Assembly (NCBI RefSeq): GCF_900103935.1
Contig: NZ_FNIC01000002.1
Location: forward strand, 558,001 to 622,000
Direction of reading: 5' to 3'
Length of the DNA: 64,000 bases
Source of the DNA: Nocardioides szechwanensis
GTDB lineage: Bacteria; Actinomycetota; Actinomycetes; Propionibacteriales; Nocardioidaceae
Shown here: positions 32,944 through 43,257 of the stretch, in pieces
How the letters are laid out: every line of letters starts with the position of its first letter
Position numbering within the stretch: the first letter of the stretch is position 1
Program-made: the position numbers and the translations under genes
The notes under the pieces: model-generated
Seen by the model: only the letters and a program-made list of their open reading frames with translations
Databases searched by the model: none
Told to the model about the DNA's origin: nothing

Positions 32944-35013
32944 GTGACCGGCCTGGACCGCGCCCGAGCGGCGCTGGCGGTCGGGGACTGGCCGACTGCC
33001 CTCGACGCAGTCGGCCGCGAGCGCTCGACCGACGACCACCCGGAGCTGCTGAAGGTGCGCGCCCAGGCGGCGTACGGCGTCGGGGAGCTCGAGCTCTCCA
33101 TCGCGTCGTGGGAGGACCTCTACTCACGTCACCTCGGCGACGGCGCCGAGCGTGAGGCCGCCTGGGCAGCCGGCATGGTCGCGATGTTCCTGATGATCGA
33201 TACCGGCCTCATGGCGCCGGTGCGGGGCTGGCTGCGTCGCGCGGAGCGGCTGGTCGGCGAGGATGCCGACGCGCCGGCGCACGCCGTCGTGGCCATGACC
33301 CGGGCCTACGAGCGGGTCATGTGCGGCGACCCCGTGGGTGCCCTGGCCGCCGCGGCGCTGGCCATCGAGCTGGGCGAGCGGCTCGAAGTGCCGGCCGCGG
33401 TCACCATCGGCCGGACGGCGACGGGACGGGTACTCATCGCCGAGGGCCGCGTCGCCGACGGGCTCGACCTCCTCGACGAGGTGGCCGTGCAGCTGATGTC
33501 CGGCGAGGTCGACCCGCTGACGACCGGGATGATGTACTGCGAGCTCATCTGTGCCGCCCAGGGCCTGGCGCTGCACGACCGGGCCCGGGAGTGGACCGAG
33601 GTCATGGAGCGATGGCGTCATGGCTCCGCCTACGGCGGCGTCCACGGCCGCTGCCGGGTGCACCGGGCCGAGATCCTGCGGGTGACCGGGCCGTGCGATC
33701 TCGCGGAGGCCGAAGCCCTGGGTGCGTGCGAGGAGCTGCGACCCTGGATGCGCCGTGAGTTCGGCTGGCCGCTCGTCGAGCTGGGCAACATCCGTCTCCG
33801 CAAGGGCGACCTTGAGGGCGCCGAGGAGGCCTTCCTGGCGGCGCACGAGCACGCCTGGTCACCCCACCCCGGTCTGGCCCTGCTGCGGCTCGCGCAGGGC
33901 GACGTGACCACGGCCGCCGCCCTGGTGGCCGACGCCATCGAACACCCGATCGAGGTGCCCTGGAAGGAGCGCCCGCCCTTCGGTGACCTACGACTGGCAC
34001 CGTTGTACGACGCCCAGGCTGAGATCGCCGCGGTGGCCGGCGACGCGGGGACGCTCTCAACGGCGGCTTCTGCCCTGCGGGACGTCGCCGAGCGCCACCC
34101 GAGCCCCGGCCTGGCTGCCTCGGCGGCCCTGGCGACCGCACGTGAGGCGCTGCTCGCCGGCGACACCGACGCCGCCATCGATGCCTCGTCGGGCGCGGTC
34201 GCGGCCTGGGCCGACCTGGGGGCGCCCTACGAGACGGCCGGCGCCCGGGTGGTGCTGGGTCATGCCCACGAGGTCGCCGGGAGTGCCGGGAGGGCGCGCA
34301 TGGAGTGGGAGGCGGCGCTCGCGGGTTTCGCGGGGTTCGGCGCCCCGGGCCGGGCAGACCAGGTGCGCGAACTGCTCGACGGACGCGCGGTGGGGCCGCC
34401 ACCGGTCCCCACGTCCGGCGGCTCGATCTCGGCGACGTTCCGGCGGGCCGGCCGGGGCCGATCGGTGTGCTTCCGAGGTCACGAGGTGCTGGTCCCCGAC
34501 CTCAAGGGCTTCCGCTACCTCGAGCGGTTGCTGGCGGCGCCGGGCCGGGAGTTCCACGTCCTCGATCTGGTTGCGGTGGAGCAGGGCACGCTGCGCTCAG
34601 CTCGCGCGGACGCCGGTCTCGACGGGGTCGGCGTCCCCGCTGTCGGGCTGCCGGTGCTCGACGACGAGGCGCGGGCGGCGTACCGCAGGCGGCTCGGCGA
34701 GGTGGAGGAGGACATCGCGGAGGCGGAGGAGCACGACGACCTGGCTCGACTGACCCTGGCCCAGCGCGACCGGGACTACCTGGTGGCGGAGCTGACGCGG
34801 GCCGTGGGTCTGGGAGGCCGGGCACGCACCGTCGGCGGCACCTCGGAGCGGGCGCGCACGAGCGTCGCGCGGTCGCTGCGCTACGCCCTGCGCCGGCTCG
34901 GCGAGGAGCACGCCGACCTCGGTGCCCACCTCGACCGGACGGTGCGCACCGGCACCTACTGCAGCTACGAGCCGGACCCGCTCACGCCCGTGGTGTGGGA
35001 GCTAGGCGGTTAG
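32944..35013 (+). CDS. TPR-rich protein with conserved C-terminal domain
   Basis: 689 residues. Residues 1-470 are helical TPR-like repeats (for example ELLKVRAQAAYGVGELELSIASWEDLYSRH and PLVELGNIRLRKGDLEGAEEAFLAAHEHA). The C-terminal 200 residues contain FRGHEVLVPDLKGFRYLERLLAAPGREFHVLDLV, an EVEEDIAEAEEHDD coiled coil, then ARTSVARSLRYALRRLGEEHADLGAHLDRTVRTGTYCSY. I know that C-terminal region from large actinobacterial AAA/TPR regulators, where it follows an ATPase; here no ATPase or LuxR HTH is present. GTG at 32944 with CACAAT ending 6 nt upstream. Possibly a cytoplasmic sensor or scaffold paired with the cupin. Confidence 0.75.
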   Translation: MTGLDRARAALAVGDWPTALDAVGRERSTDDHPELLKVRAQAAYGVGELELSIASWEDLYSRHLGDGAEREAAWAAGMVAMFLMIDTGLMAPVRGWLRRAERLVGEDADAPAHAVVAMTRAYERVMCGDPVGALAAAALAIELGERLEVPAAVTIGRTATGRVLIAEGRVADGLDLLDEVAVQLMSGEVDPLTTGMMYCELICAAQGLALHDRAREWTEVMERWRHGSAYGGVHGRCRVHRAEILRVTGPCDLAEAEALGACEELRPWMRREFGWPLVELGNIRLRKGDLEGAEEAFLAAHEHAWSPHPGLALLRLAQGDVTTAAALVADAIEHPIEVPWKERPPFGDLRLAPLYDAQAEIAAVAGDAGTLSTAASALRDVAERHPSPGLAASAALATAREALLAGDTDAAIDASSGAVAAWADLGAPYETAGARVVLGHAHEVAGSAGRARMEWEAALAGFAGFGAPGRADQVRELLDGRAVGPPPVPTSGGSISATFRRAGRGRSVCFRGHEVLVPDLKGFRYLERLLAAPGREFHVLDLVAVEQGTLRSARADAGLDGVGVPAVGLPVLDDEARAAYRRRLGEVEEDIAEAEEHDDLARLTLAQRDRDYLVAELTRAVGLGGRARTVGGTSERARTSVARSLRYALRRLGEEHADLGAHLDRTVRTGTYCSYEPDPLTPVVWELGG

Positions 35014-35125
35014 CGCCGCCGCTCGATCGAGGCGAAGCGGGCGCGCCCGCCCCGGCCCCACGCAGGGCCCCGGGCCTATCCGCGGCAGCAGGGACGGCCA
35101 GGATCGGCACGCGAGCAGGACTGCG

Positions 35126-35203
35126 ATGACTCCCGAGGTCTTCATCGCCGGCGGGGTACGTCCGGTCGTCCGGCGAGGGTCTCAGTCCGCGTCGGGCTCG
35201 TAG
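35126..35203 (+). pseudogene. possible 5' fragment of an acetyl-CoA acetyltransferase gene
   Basis: An ATG opens MTPEVFIAGGVRPVV and stops at 35203. The first 12 residues resemble the start of thiolases (a short strand, then AGGVRTPVGR), with the frame lost right after the first Arg. Only 25 codons remain, inside a 168-nt spacer and overlapping the convergent phosphatase end. Chance is possible. Confidence 0.25.
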
Positions 35204-37290
35204 CGCGCGAGGAGCAGGGCCAGGTCGTCGTCGAGGCTGTGTCCGGTCGTCTGGAGAAGCTCCTCCAGGACCTGGGACAGGGCCAGGTCGAACGGCGCGG
35301 TGCCGGCCGTGCGGAACAGCGGGGCCGGGTCCACGAACGCGCCGTCTCGCGTGCGCGCCTCGACCAGACCGTCGGTGAAGAGCAGCGCTCGGTCCCCGGG
35401 CTCCAGCCGACCCGACGCCGGCACCGGGTCGACGCCGAGCCCCAGTGGCGGCGCGTGGTCGAGCTCGACCATGTCGACCGCACCGCTCGCGCGCAGCACG
35501 ACTGGTGCCGGATGCCCGCAGGAGACGACGGTGAAGCGACCGTCGTCGGTGATCTCGACCAGGACGCCCGTGACGAAGTCCTCGTCGGTGAGGAGGTGCG
35601 CGCGCATCCGCTCGTCGATCTCGCGCGCGACGTGGGCGAGGTCGCTGGTCCCGGCCGCGGCGGCACGGAACTCGCCGAGCACCACGGTGGCGGTGCGCAC
35701 TGCCGCGAGACCCTTGCCGCGGACGTCCCCGACGAGCAGCCGCACCGACCCCGGGGCCGCCACGACCTCGTAGAGGTCACCCCCGACCTGGGCCTCCACG
35801 GCTGCGCTGACGTAGCGGGCAGAGAGCGCGACCGGCCCGACCCTCTCCGGGGGCGGCGCCAGGATCGCGCGCTGGGCGGCCTCGGCGACCAGGGTGACGC
35901 CGGCAAGCCGCTCGCCCTGCCTCGCGAACGAGGCGGCCGTGTCGAGAGCCATCGCCACGCGGTCGGCGACCGCCTCGAGGAAGCCCAGGTCCTGCGCGCC
36001 GTACCGGCGACCCGACTCGGCGTGGATCAGGGTGACGACGCCGAAGACCCCTTGGCGCCCGGTGAGCGGCGCGACGATCGCGCTGGTCAGGCCGAGGCGA
36101 CGCAGGATCTGGAGGTGCTCCTCACTCTGGGCGCCGGCCTCCACCAGCTCCTGGGGGATGAACGGGAAGTGCTCGCTGAGCCCGGTGCGGATGACGTTGG
36201 CCGCACCCGTCGGGGCGTCCATGTCGGTGGGAAAAGCGCCTTGCATGCTCAGCGCCCACGCGGTGGTCTCCGGATCGCGGTGCTGGACGGCCGCCGTCTC
36301 GAGCTGCCCGTCGCGCAGGAGCTGCACCGAGCACCAGTCCGCGAAACGCGGAACCAGGAGCCGGCAGGTCTCGGCCAGGGTGGTCTGCAGGTCGAGGCTC
36401 CGCCCCAGCGTGAGGGATGCCTCGGCCAGCAGGGCGGTCCGCTGCGTCGCCGAGTCGCTCTCCTCCAGTTCGCGCGCCCGCACCACGGCCTGGGTGAGGG
36501 CGCCGGACATGGACACCAGGAGGGACTCGTGTCCCGCGGTCGGAACCACGCCCCGGGGGAAGGTGAGGGCAAGCAACCCCAGGATCGTCCCCTCGTGATG
36601 CAGTGGCAGCAGGTGGAGGCTGCGCTCCTCGCCGTAGTAGCCGCGCAGGGCCGGGAAGTCTGCCTCGATCTCGGCCAGCGACCGGTAGTGGCGGACCTTG
36701 CCGTCGCGGGCCGCGACGGCGCCGGGGACGTCGGCGGTCAGCGGCAGCTCGTGATACTGGTCGGCTTGCGCGCCCCCGCGGCCCATCCACGCGATGGAGC
36801 GCAGTACGTCGTCGGCGTCAAGGACGTAGACGAGGGCCGAGGTCGCCCCCACCGCCACCGCTGCCTTGCCGACGAAACCCTCGGCGACGTCCTTGACGGT
36901 GCGGGCACCGGTGAGCTCCGACGCGAGCGCGTCGAGCATCGCCTGGGCGAGCCCGCTCGTCTGCTGGACCTGGCGACGGCGCCGGTCGCTGATCACGAGG
37001 GCCGCCACGGCCCCGGTAGAGATCGCCGCGCAGGCGGCGAGTCGGACGGCCCAGTCCGTGCCGAACCCGTCGTGCCAGGTGCCGGACACCGCAGCCAGCG
37101 CGGTCCCGAGGACGGCCACGGCCGCGGCGGAGCGGGTAGGCCCGGTCGCGGACGCCAGGACCGTGGCGCCTGCGTACGTGCCACCGAGGGCGACCCCGGT
37201 GGCGAGGTCCACACCGACGAGGACGGCAAGCGTGGCGACGCCGACCATCAGGGCGACGTCCGTGCGTGCGGTCCACCGTCCTGACGTCAC
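35182..37290 (-). CDS. SpoIIE-type PP2C serine phosphatase with GAF domains and membrane helices
   Basis: 702 residues: three or four membrane helices (about 12-105), two GAF domains (about 120-275 and 310-465; the second includes LTSAIVAPLTGRQGVFGVVTLIH), and a C-terminal PPM/SpoIIE phosphatase (475-702) with QVGGDLYEV, LLVGDVRGKGLAA (metal Asp), VTGVLVEI, and LFTDGLVEARTRDG. Such RsbU-like proteins dephosphorylate anti-sigma antagonists in stress control. No anti-sigma/antagonist pair is seen nearby. GTG start at 37290 behind GAGGAG. Confidence 0.9.
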   Translation of the reverse strand: MTSGRWTARTDVALMVGVATLAVLVGVDLATGVALGGTYAGATVLASATGPTRSAAAVAVLGTALAAVSGTWHDGFGTDWAVRLAACAAISTGAVAALVISDRRRRQVQQTSGLAQAMLDALASELTGARTVKDVAEGFVGKAAVAVGATSALVYVLDADDVLRSIAWMGRGGAQADQYHELPLTADVPGAVAARDGKVRHYRSLAEIEADFPALRGYYGEERSLHLLPLHHEGTILGLLALTFPRGVVPTAGHESLLVSMSGALTQAVVRARELEESDSATQRTALLAEASLTLGRSLDLQTTLAETCRLLVPRFADWCSVQLLRDGQLETAAVQHRDPETTAWALSMQGAFPTDMDAPTGAANVIRTGLSEHFPFIPQELVEAGAQSEEHLQILRRLGLTSAIVAPLTGRQGVFGVVTLIHAESGRRYGAQDLGFLEAVADRVAMALDTAASFARQGERLAGVTLVAEAAQRAILAPPPERVGPVALSARYVSAAVEAQVGGDLYEVVAAPGSVRLLVGDVRGKGLAAVRTATVVLGEFRAAAAGTSDLAHVAREIDERMRAHLLTDEDFVTGVLVEITDDGRFTVVSCGHPAPVVLRASGAVDMVELDHAPPLGLGVDPVPASGRLEPGDRALLFTDGLVEARTRDGAFVDPAPLFRTAGTAPFDLALSQVLEELLQTTGHSLDDDLALLLARYEPDAD

Positions 37291-37416
37291 GCTCGTTCTC
37301 CTCGTCCGCGCTGGTTCCGCCCGCGTCCCCGAGCCGCGCGGCGGGTTGGTCGCGGCAGAGCCAGGCTAATCGCCGAAGTCCCGTCACGTGCCGGAACCGT
37401 GGACCCGGTGTACGGG

Positions 37417-38376
37417 TCAGTCGAAGACGTCGACGTGCACGTGGTCGCGGTGCTCGAGGATCTGGCGGTCGCCGTTGCGTGACGGCGGGTCGTAGTCGCG
37501 CCACCCCTCGTCGTCGCCAGCCTTCCAGATCCGGTCGTCGAAGATGACGGTCTGGACGCCGAGCCGCTCGGCCTGGGCGACCAGGTAGTGGGCGATCGCC
37601 CAGCCCCTGGTCTTGTTGGCCGGGCTGACCGGGCGCACGAAGATGTCGACCGCGCGGCCGTCGTAGTGGGCCGAGCCCTCCATGTGGCCGTCGCTCACGC
37701 CTCCGGGGGCGAAGCCGCCCAGTGACAGGTCGCCGAAGACGCCCTCGGCCTCCTGGCGGACCGTCTCGGCGCGTGCGGTCAGGCCGCTCGCGACCAGCTC
37801 GGGGTCGGTCGGGACGCTGTCGTCGTCGATGTCGCAGACGAAGGCGCCGCGGGAGTTGCCCGTGAGGGCCGACGCGAGGACCCGGGCGTCGGCCTCGTGG
37901 TCGGCGTAGGCGCCGGGGAAGCCGGAGCGCTGCACCTCCTGCGCGGCCTCGGTGATCTCCAGCGCCTCGTAGCCGTCGACCTCGACCAGGCCGTCGTAGA
38001 ACGCGTTGGTGGCGTAGGCGGGGTCCAGGATCTCGTCGACCGAGCCCCAGCCCATCGACGGCCGCTGCTGGAAGAGGCCGACCGAGTCGCGGTCGCCGTA
38101 GTCGAGGTTGTAGAGGTCCGACTCCTGGTACGCCGTGGCCAGCGCGATCGACGCGGCGCGCGCGGGCAGCCCGCGCCGGACGGAGATCGCCGTGATCAGC
38201 GCGGCGTTCTCGGCCTGCTCCACCTCGAGCTCGACCGTGTGGCCGTCGACGGTGGCCGTGCAGGTGTCGGCGACGGTCCCGAGCGGGCCGTCGCCGGTGA
38301 GTACGCCGTACCCCACCGCGGCCACGACACCCACCGCCGCGAGGCCGATGACCGCCGTGCTCACACCTCGTCCCAT
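37417..38376 (-). CDS. exported lysozyme/transglycosylase-like protein
   Basis: 319 residues. One N-terminal membrane helix or signal anchor (5-25). A SLT/RPF-like section (about 60-130) has SIALATAYQESDLYNLDYGDRDSVGLFQQRPSMGWGS, with a catalytic-type Glu in YQES. The C-terminal third (about 235-319) has GSAHYDGRAVDIFVRPV and HRDHVHVDVFD, a His-rich pattern like D-Ala-D-Ala/endolysin M15-type zinc sites. It probably acts on peptidoglycan outside the membrane; true activity is untested. ATG at 38376 with GACACT ending 6 nt upstream. Confidence 0.75.
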   Translation of the reverse strand: MGRGVSTAVIGLAAVGVVAAVGYGVLTGDGPLGTVADTCTATVDGHTVELEVEQAENAALITAISVRRGLPARAASIALATAYQESDLYNLDYGDRDSVGLFQQRPSMGWGSVDEILDPAYATNAFYDGLVEVDGYEALEITEAAQEVQRSGFPGAYADHEADARVLASALTGNSRGAFVCDIDDDSVPTDPELVASGLTARAETVRQEAEGVFGDLSLGGFAPGGVSDGHMEGSAHYDGRAVDIFVRPVSPANKTRGWAIAHYLVAQAERLGVQTVIFDDRIWKAGDDEGWRDYDPPSRNGDRQILEHRDHVHVDVFD

Positions 38377-38402
38377 GCGTCGAGTGTCCCGGGTGGGGCC
38401 AA

Positions 38403-39350
38403 CTAGTTGCTGTGCAGCGCCGCGTTGAGGGTGATTCCGTCGCCCTGCCACGGGACCGCCTCGATGGCGCCGGTGACCGAGTTGCGGCGGAAGAGCACGT
38501 TGCTGGCGCCGGAGAGCTCGAGTGCCTTGACCACCTGCGGCTTGCCGTCGATGTCGCGGATGGTGACCTTGGTGCCGGCGGTGACGTAGCAGCCGGCCTC
38601 GACCACGCAGTCGTCGCCGAGGGAGATGCCGATGCCGGCGTTGGCGCCCAACAGGCACCGCTCGCCGATCGAGATCACCGTCTTGCCGCCGCCCGACAGG
38701 GTGCCCATGATCGACGCGCCACCGCCCACGTCGGAGCCGTCACCGACGAGCACCCCGGCGGAGATCCGTCCCTCGACCATCGAGGCGCCGAGCGTGCCGG
38801 CGTTGAAGTTCACGAAGCCCTCGTGCATGACCGTGGTGCCTTCGGCGAGGTGCGCACCGAGCCGGACGCGGTCGGCGTCGGCGATACGGACGCCGGACGG
38901 GATGACGTAGTCGACCAGCCGCGGGAACTTGTCGACCCCGAAGACGGTCACGTGCTGGCCGGTGGCCCGCAGCCGGGCGCGGGTGGTCTCGAAGCCGGCG
39001 ACGGGGCACGGACCGGCGGAGGTCCACACCACGTTGGTGAGCAGCCCGAACACTCCCTCCATCGAGATGGAGTGGGGCACGACCAGCCGGGTCGAGAGCA
39101 GATGCAGGCGCAGCCACACGTCCTCGGTCGAGGCCGGGGGAGCGGACAGGTCGGCGATCTCGACCAACCGCACCTCACGCCGTACGCCGCGGGTCTCGTC
39201 GTCGCCCTCGAGCGCGGTCAGGGACGCCGGGGCGTCGCCGCCGTCGGCGGCGCCGAGCGCCGGGGAGGGGAACCACACGTCGAGGACGGTGCCCTCCGCG
39301 TCGAGGGTGGCGAGGCCGTGGCCGTGGGCTGTCGTGGGTGCGTCAGTCAC
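38403..39350 (-). CDS. dapD: tetrahydrodipicolinate N-succinyltransferase DapD (actinobacterial type)
   Basis: 315 residues. The left-handed beta-helix hexapeptide repeats are evident ([55 protein letters not shown]), followed by [33 protein letters not shown]. This matches the long actinobacterial DapD, which transfers succinyl from succinyl-CoA to tetrahydrodipicolinate. GTG at 39350 with TAGGGT ending 6 nt upstream. dapC lies 7 kb before and dapE 5.6 kb after it. Confidence 0.94.
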   Translation of the reverse strand: MTDAPTTAHGHGLATLDAEGTVLDVWFPSPALGAADGGDAPASLTALEGDDETRGVRREVRLVEIADLSAPPASTEDVWLRLHLLSTRLVVPHSISMEGVFGLLTNVVWTSAGPCPVAGFETTRARLRATGQHVTVFGVDKFPRLVDYVIPSGVRIADADRVRLGAHLAEGTTVMHEGFVNFNAGTLGASMVEGRISAGVLVGDGSDVGGGASIMGTLSGGGKTVISIGERCLLGANAGIGISLGDDCVVEAGCYVTAGTKVTIRDIDGKPQVVKALELSGASNVLFRRNSVTGAIEAVPWQGDGITLNAALHSN

Positions 39351-39389
39351 GGCTCCACCCTAGGGTCCGGCGCCGGGCACAATGTCAGT

Positions 39390-39734
39390 GTGTCCAGGCC
39401 GGTGTGGGTGCTCCACGAGCACGAGCAGCCGCGTCACCACTTCGACCTGCGCCTGGAGGAGGGCGGGACGCTCCGGTCGTGGGCGGTGCCCAAGGGGCTG
39501 CCGACCGACAGCCGCCACGACCGGCTCGCCGTCGCGGTGGGCGACCACGACCTGGACCACGCGACCTACGCCGACGAGCACAAGTCGATCGCCGACCACG
39601 GCTGGTGGGAGCTGGTCGACCGCAACGAGCGCCGGTTCGTGTTCGACCTGCACGGCACCACCGGCGTACGGCGTTTCGCACTGATCGACACCGGCAGCGA
39701 CTGGCTGCTGCACCTGGTGAAGGACCAGCCGTGA
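39390..39734 (+). CDS. LigD 3'-phosphoesterase (PE) domain protein
   Basis: 114 residues, just the PE domain: WVLHEHEQPRHHFDLRLEEGGTLRSWAVPKGLP at the start (His/Asp/His/Arg catalytic set) and GWWELVDRNERRFVFDLHG later. In LigD this domain trims 3' phosphates and ribonucleotides at double-strand breaks. Here it stands alone, with no ligase or polymerase domain in the window. GTG at 39390 with CACAAT ending 6 nt upstream; divergent from dapD. Confidence 0.85.
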   Translation: MSRPVWVLHEHEQPRHHFDLRLEEGGTLRSWAVPKGLPTDSRHDRLAVAVGDHDLDHATYADEHKSIADHGWWELVDRNERRFVFDLHGTTGVRRFALIDTGSDWLLHLVKDQP

Positions 39735-39775
39735 CCGATTGGTCGAGGGCTACCGGAGCGCCGTAGACTTGACCC

Positions 39776-39955
39776 ACAGGCGTTCGAGCCGTCATCAGCG
39801 GCGAGCCTCCGGAAGAACACGAAGTGCCGAACTACTTCGTCAGTAGAACCGGACGGGTGGGCCCGTCAGAGCCTTCGACAAGAGTGGTCCCGTCAGGGGC
39901 AATCGAGGTGGTACCGCGGCAGACGTCGTCCTCGTCCGGAGTTGACGACGTACCG
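39776..39955 (+). ncRNA. T-box riboswitch (isoleucine), type II
   Basis: TAGACT (39764-39769) should start the RNA near 39776. Stem I is built from AGGC/GCCT and GCCG/CGGC pairings and exposes ATC (39794-39796), the Ile codon, as specifier. The T-box AGGTGGTACCGCG is at 39906-39918; its UGGU bulge is complementary to ACCA-3', fitting the A73 discriminator of tRNA-Ile. The hairpin ACGTCGTC (39923-39930)/GACGACGT (39944-39951) lies just before AGGAG (39957-39961), with no terminator T-run, so control is probably over translation initiation, as in other actinobacterial ileS T-boxes. Confidence 0.9.
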
Positions 39956-39968
39956 CAGGAGCTCACCG

Positions 39969-42900
39969 ATGACGTACCCGAAGGTCTCCACCTCGACCGC
40001 CGGCGCCGGCAGTGTGCCGTCGAGCCCGAAGTTCCCCGAGATCGAGGAGCGGGTGCTCGCCTACTGGGACGCCGACGGCACGTTCCAGGCCAGCATCGAC
40101 CAGCGCGACGCGGGCGAGGACGGCGCCAACGAGTTCGTCTTCTACGACGGACCGCCGTTCGCCAACGGGCTGCCGCACTACGGCCACCTGCTCACCGGCT
40201 ACGTCAAGGACCTGATCCCGCGCTACCAGACCATGCGCGGACGCAAGGTCGAGCGGCGCTTCGGCTGGGACACCCACGGCCTGCCCGCCGAGCTCGAGGC
40301 GATGCGCCTCAACGGCATCAAGACCACCGACGAGATCGTCGAGATGGGCATCGACAAGTTCAACGAGGCCTGCCGCGAGTCGGTGATGAAGTACACCGGC
40401 GAGTGGCGCGAGTACGTCACCCGCCAGGCCCGCTGGGTCGACTTCGACAACGACTACCGCACCATGAACCCCGACTACATGGAGTCGGTCATGTGGGCGT
40501 TCAAGCAGCTGCACGAGAAGGGCCTCGTATACGAGGGCTTCCGGGTGCTGCCCTACTGCTGGAACGACGAGACACCGCTGTCCAACCACGAGCTGCGGAT
40601 GGACGACGACGTCTACCAGATGCGTCAGGACCCGGCGGTCACGGTCGGCGTCGACGTCACCACTCCTGGGGAGTTCCAGGGAGTCAAGGTGCTCGTCTGG
40701 ACGACGACACCGTGGACGCTGCCGTCCAACCTCGCGGTCATGGTCGGCGAGGACATCGACTACGTCGTCGTCGACGTCGATGGGACGCGCTACCTGCTCG
40801 CCGAGGCCCGCGTGGCGTCGTACGCCCGAGAGCTCGCCCCGAAGGATGGGCAGAGCGAGCCGCAGGTCACCTGGCGCGGCAAGGGCTCCGAGCTGGTCGG
40901 GCTCACTTACACCCCACCGTTCAGCTACTACGCCGGCCACGCCAACGCGTTCCGGCTGGTGCCGGCCGAGTTCGTCACGACCACCGACGGCTCCGGGCTC
41001 GTGCACACCGCCGGCGCCTTCGGTGAGGACGACAAGGTCGTCACCGACCGCGAGGGCATCGAGGCGGTCATGCCGGTCGGCAAGGACGGGAAGTTCACCT
41101 TCCCCGTCGTCGACTACGAGGGCCTGCTGGTCTTCGACGCCAACCTCCAGATCATCGACCACCTCAAGGCCGCGACGTCGGGCTCGGGGGAGACCGGCTC
41201 CGTGTCGCCGGGCACCGTGCTGCTGCGCCGCGAGACCTACGACCACTCCTACCCGCACTGCTGGCGCTGCCGCGAGCCCCTGATCTACAAGGGCGTCTCG
41301 TCGTGGTTCGTCGAGGTGACCGCGGTCAAGCAGCGGATGCTCGAGCTCAACCAGCAGATCCGCTGGGTCCCTGAGCACATCAAGGACGGCCAGTTCGGCA
41401 AGTGGCTGGAGAACGCCCGCGACTGGTCGATCACCCGCAACCGCTTCTGGGGCTCGCCGGTCCCGGTCTGGAAGAGCGACGACCCGACGTACCCCCGCAT
41501 CGACGTCTACGGCAGCTTCGAGGAGATCGAGCGGGACTTCGGCCGGCTGCCCGGCAAGGGCGACGGCGTACCCGACCTGCACCGGCCGTACGTCGACGAC
41601 CTGGTGCGCCCCAACCCCGACGACCCGACCGGCCAGTCGATGATGCGCCGGGTCCCCGACGTCCTCGACGTGTGGTTCGACTCGGGGTCGATGAGCTTCG
41701 CACAGGTGCACTACCCGTTCGACAACGCCGAGTGGTTCGACCACCACTTCCCGGGCGACTTCATCGTCGAGTACATCGGCCAGACGCGGGGCTGGTTCTA
41801 CACGATGCACGTGCTGGCGACCGCGATCTTCGACCGGCCGGCGTTCAGCTCGTGCATCAGCCACGGCATCGTGCTCGGCTCCGACGGCAACAAGATGTCC
41901 AAGTCGCTGCGCAACTACCCCGACGTCAGTGAGGTCTTCGACCGCGACGGCGCCGACGCGATGCGCTGGTTCCTGATGTCGAGCCCGATCCTGCGCGGCG
42001 GCAACCTGGTCGTCACCGAGCAGGGCATCCGCGACTCGGTGCGCCAGGTGATGATCCCGCTCTGGAACAGCTGGTACTTCTTCCAGATGTACGCCAACGC
42101 CGCAGGCGGCGGGCAGGGCCACGACGCGCAGTGGTCGACGGCGTCCATGGACCCGCTCGACCGCTACCTGCTGGCCAAGTGCCGGCAGTACGTCGAGACC
42201 ATGACGCAGCAGATGGACGCCTACGCCGTCGCCGACGCGTGCGACTCGACGCGGACGTTCCTCGACGTGCTCACCAACTGGTACATCCGACGCTCGCGCG
42301 ACCGCTTCTGGGGCGACAGCACCGAGGCCTTCGACACGCTCTACACCGTGCTCGAGGTCGTCTGCCGGGTCACCGCGCCGCTGCTGCCGCTGACGGCCGA
42401 GGAGGTGTGGCGCGGGCTCACCGGCGAGCGCTCGGTGCACCTCGCCGACTGGCCCGACGCCTCCGAGCTCCCCGCGGACGACGCGCTCGTCGCCGCCATG
42501 GACCAGGTGCGTGAGGTGTGCTCGGCCACGTCGGCGCTGCGCAAGGCCGGCAGCCTGCGCAACCGGCTGCCGCTGGCGACGCTGACCGTGGTCGTAGACG
42601 ACCCGGCCGCGCTGGCCGGTTTCGAGGGCATCGTCGCCGACGAGGTCAACGTCAAGCAGGTGCGGCTGCTCGCGGCCGACTCGGCCGAGGCGGCGTCGTA
42701 CGGCGTCGAGCGTCGGCTCACCGTCAACGCCCGTGCCGCCGGTCCGCGCCTCGGCAAGGACGTCCAGCTCGCGATCAAGGGCTCCAAGTCGGGGGACTGG
42801 TCGGTGGCCGACGACGGCACCGTCACGTCGGGCGGGCTGGCGCTGGCCGAGGGCGAGTACACCCTCGACACGGTGGCCGGGTCCGCTGACGCCGACACCG

Positions 42901-43190
42901 CCACCGGCGTGCTGCCCGGTGGCGGCTTCGTGGTGCTCGACACCGCGGTCACCCCCGAGCTGGCGGCCGAGGGCCTCGCCCGCGACCTGGTCCGCGCGGT
43001 CCAGCAGGCCCGCCGCGACGCCGGTCTCGACGTCTCCGACCGGATCGCCCTCACCGTGGCCGGCTCGGCCGAGGTGCAGGCGGCGGCCCGCACCCACGAG
43101 CAGATGGTCACCACCGAGACCCTCGCGACGTCGTACGACGTGGTCGACGGCCCCGACGGCGACCCGGTCGTCACCGTCACCAAGGCCTGA
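39969..43190 (+). CDS. ileS: isoleucine--tRNA ligase
   Basis: 1073 residues, full length for the long eukaryote-like IleRS type. The class I signature is H70YGH73 in [17 protein letters not shown], the second is K642MSKS646, and the CP1 editing domain has [18 protein letters not shown] zinc-type knuckle [15 protein letters not shown] is near 430. The C-terminal anticodon and extension domains are present. It charges tRNA-Ile and edits Val-tRNA-Ile. ATG at 39969 is 7 nt after AGGAG, which the T-box hairpin abuts. Confidence 0.97.
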   Translation: MTYPKVSTSTAGAGSVPSSPKFPEIEERVLAYWDADGTFQASIDQRDAGEDGANEFVFYDGPPFANGLPHYGHLLTGYVKDLIPRYQTMRGRKVERRFGWDTHGLPAELEAMRLNGIKTTDEIVEMGIDKFNEACRESVMKYTGEWREYVTRQARWVDFDNDYRTMNPDYMESVMWAFKQLHEKGLVYEGFRVLPYCWNDETPLSNHELRMDDDVYQMRQDPAVTVGVDVTTPGEFQGVKVLVWTTTPWTLPSNLAVMVGEDIDYVVVDVDGTRYLLAEARVASYARELAPKDGQSEPQVTWRGKGSELVGLTYTPPFSYYAGHANAFRLVPAEFVTTTDGSGLVHTAGAFGEDDKVVTDREGIEAVMPVGKDGKFTFPVVDYEGLLVFDANLQIIDHLKAATSGSGETGSVSPGTVLLRRETYDHSYPHCWRCREPLIYKGVSSWFVEVTAVKQRMLELNQQIRWVPEHIKDGQFGKWLENARDWSITRNRFWGSPVPVWKSDDPTYPRIDVYGSFEEIERDFGRLPGKGDGVPDLHRPYVDDLVRPNPDDPTGQSMMRRVPDVLDVWFDSGSMSFAQVHYPFDNAEWFDHHFPGDFIVEYIGQTRGWFYTMHVLATAIFDRPAFSSCISHGIVLGSDGNKMSKSLRNYPDVSEVFDRDGADAMRWFLMSSPILRGGNLVVTEQGIRDSVRQVMIPLWNSWYFFQMYANAAGGGQGHDAQWSTASMDPLDRYLLAKCRQYVETMTQQMDAYAVADACDSTRTFLDVLTNWYIRRSRDRFWGDSTEAFDTLYTVLEVVCRVTAPLLPLTAEEVWRGLTGERSVHLADWPDASELPADDALVAAMDQVREVCSATSALRKAGSLRNRLPLATLTVVVDDPAALAGFEGIVADEVNVKQVRLLAADSAEAASYGVERRLTVNARAAGPRLGKDVQLAIKGSKSGDWSVADDGTVTSGGLALAEGEYTLDTVAGSADADTATGVLPGGGFVVLDTAVTPELAAEGLARDLVRAVQQARRDAGLDVSDRIALTVAGSAEVQAAARTHEQMVTTETLATSYDVVDGPDGDPVVTVTKA

Positions 43191-43257
43191 ACGTTGACCC
43201 GCCCGAAACTTTCGGGCGGGTCAACGTGGTGTTCGGTGAGTTTCGGGCGGGTCAACC
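43191..43257. terminator. palindromic terminator at ileS end, repeat-family member 1
   Basis: ACGTTGACCCGCCCGAAA (43191-43208) is followed, after one base, by its perfect complement (43210-43227), starting on the base after the ileS stop. A third half-copy, TTTCGGGCGGGTCAAC, is at 43240-43255 and reaches the stop of the convergent gene. The same sequence family recurs at 52149-52195. Confidence 0.85.

Noticed and set aside
39963..43097. A 1044-codon open frame antisense to ileS, and other long antisense frames (for example 3561-4313 minus, 25545-27257 minus, 53644-55368 minus).
   Set aside because: They mirror real genes in the phase where GC-rich third positions remove stops; their translations are Gly/Val/Arg/Asp-rich repeats with no domain.
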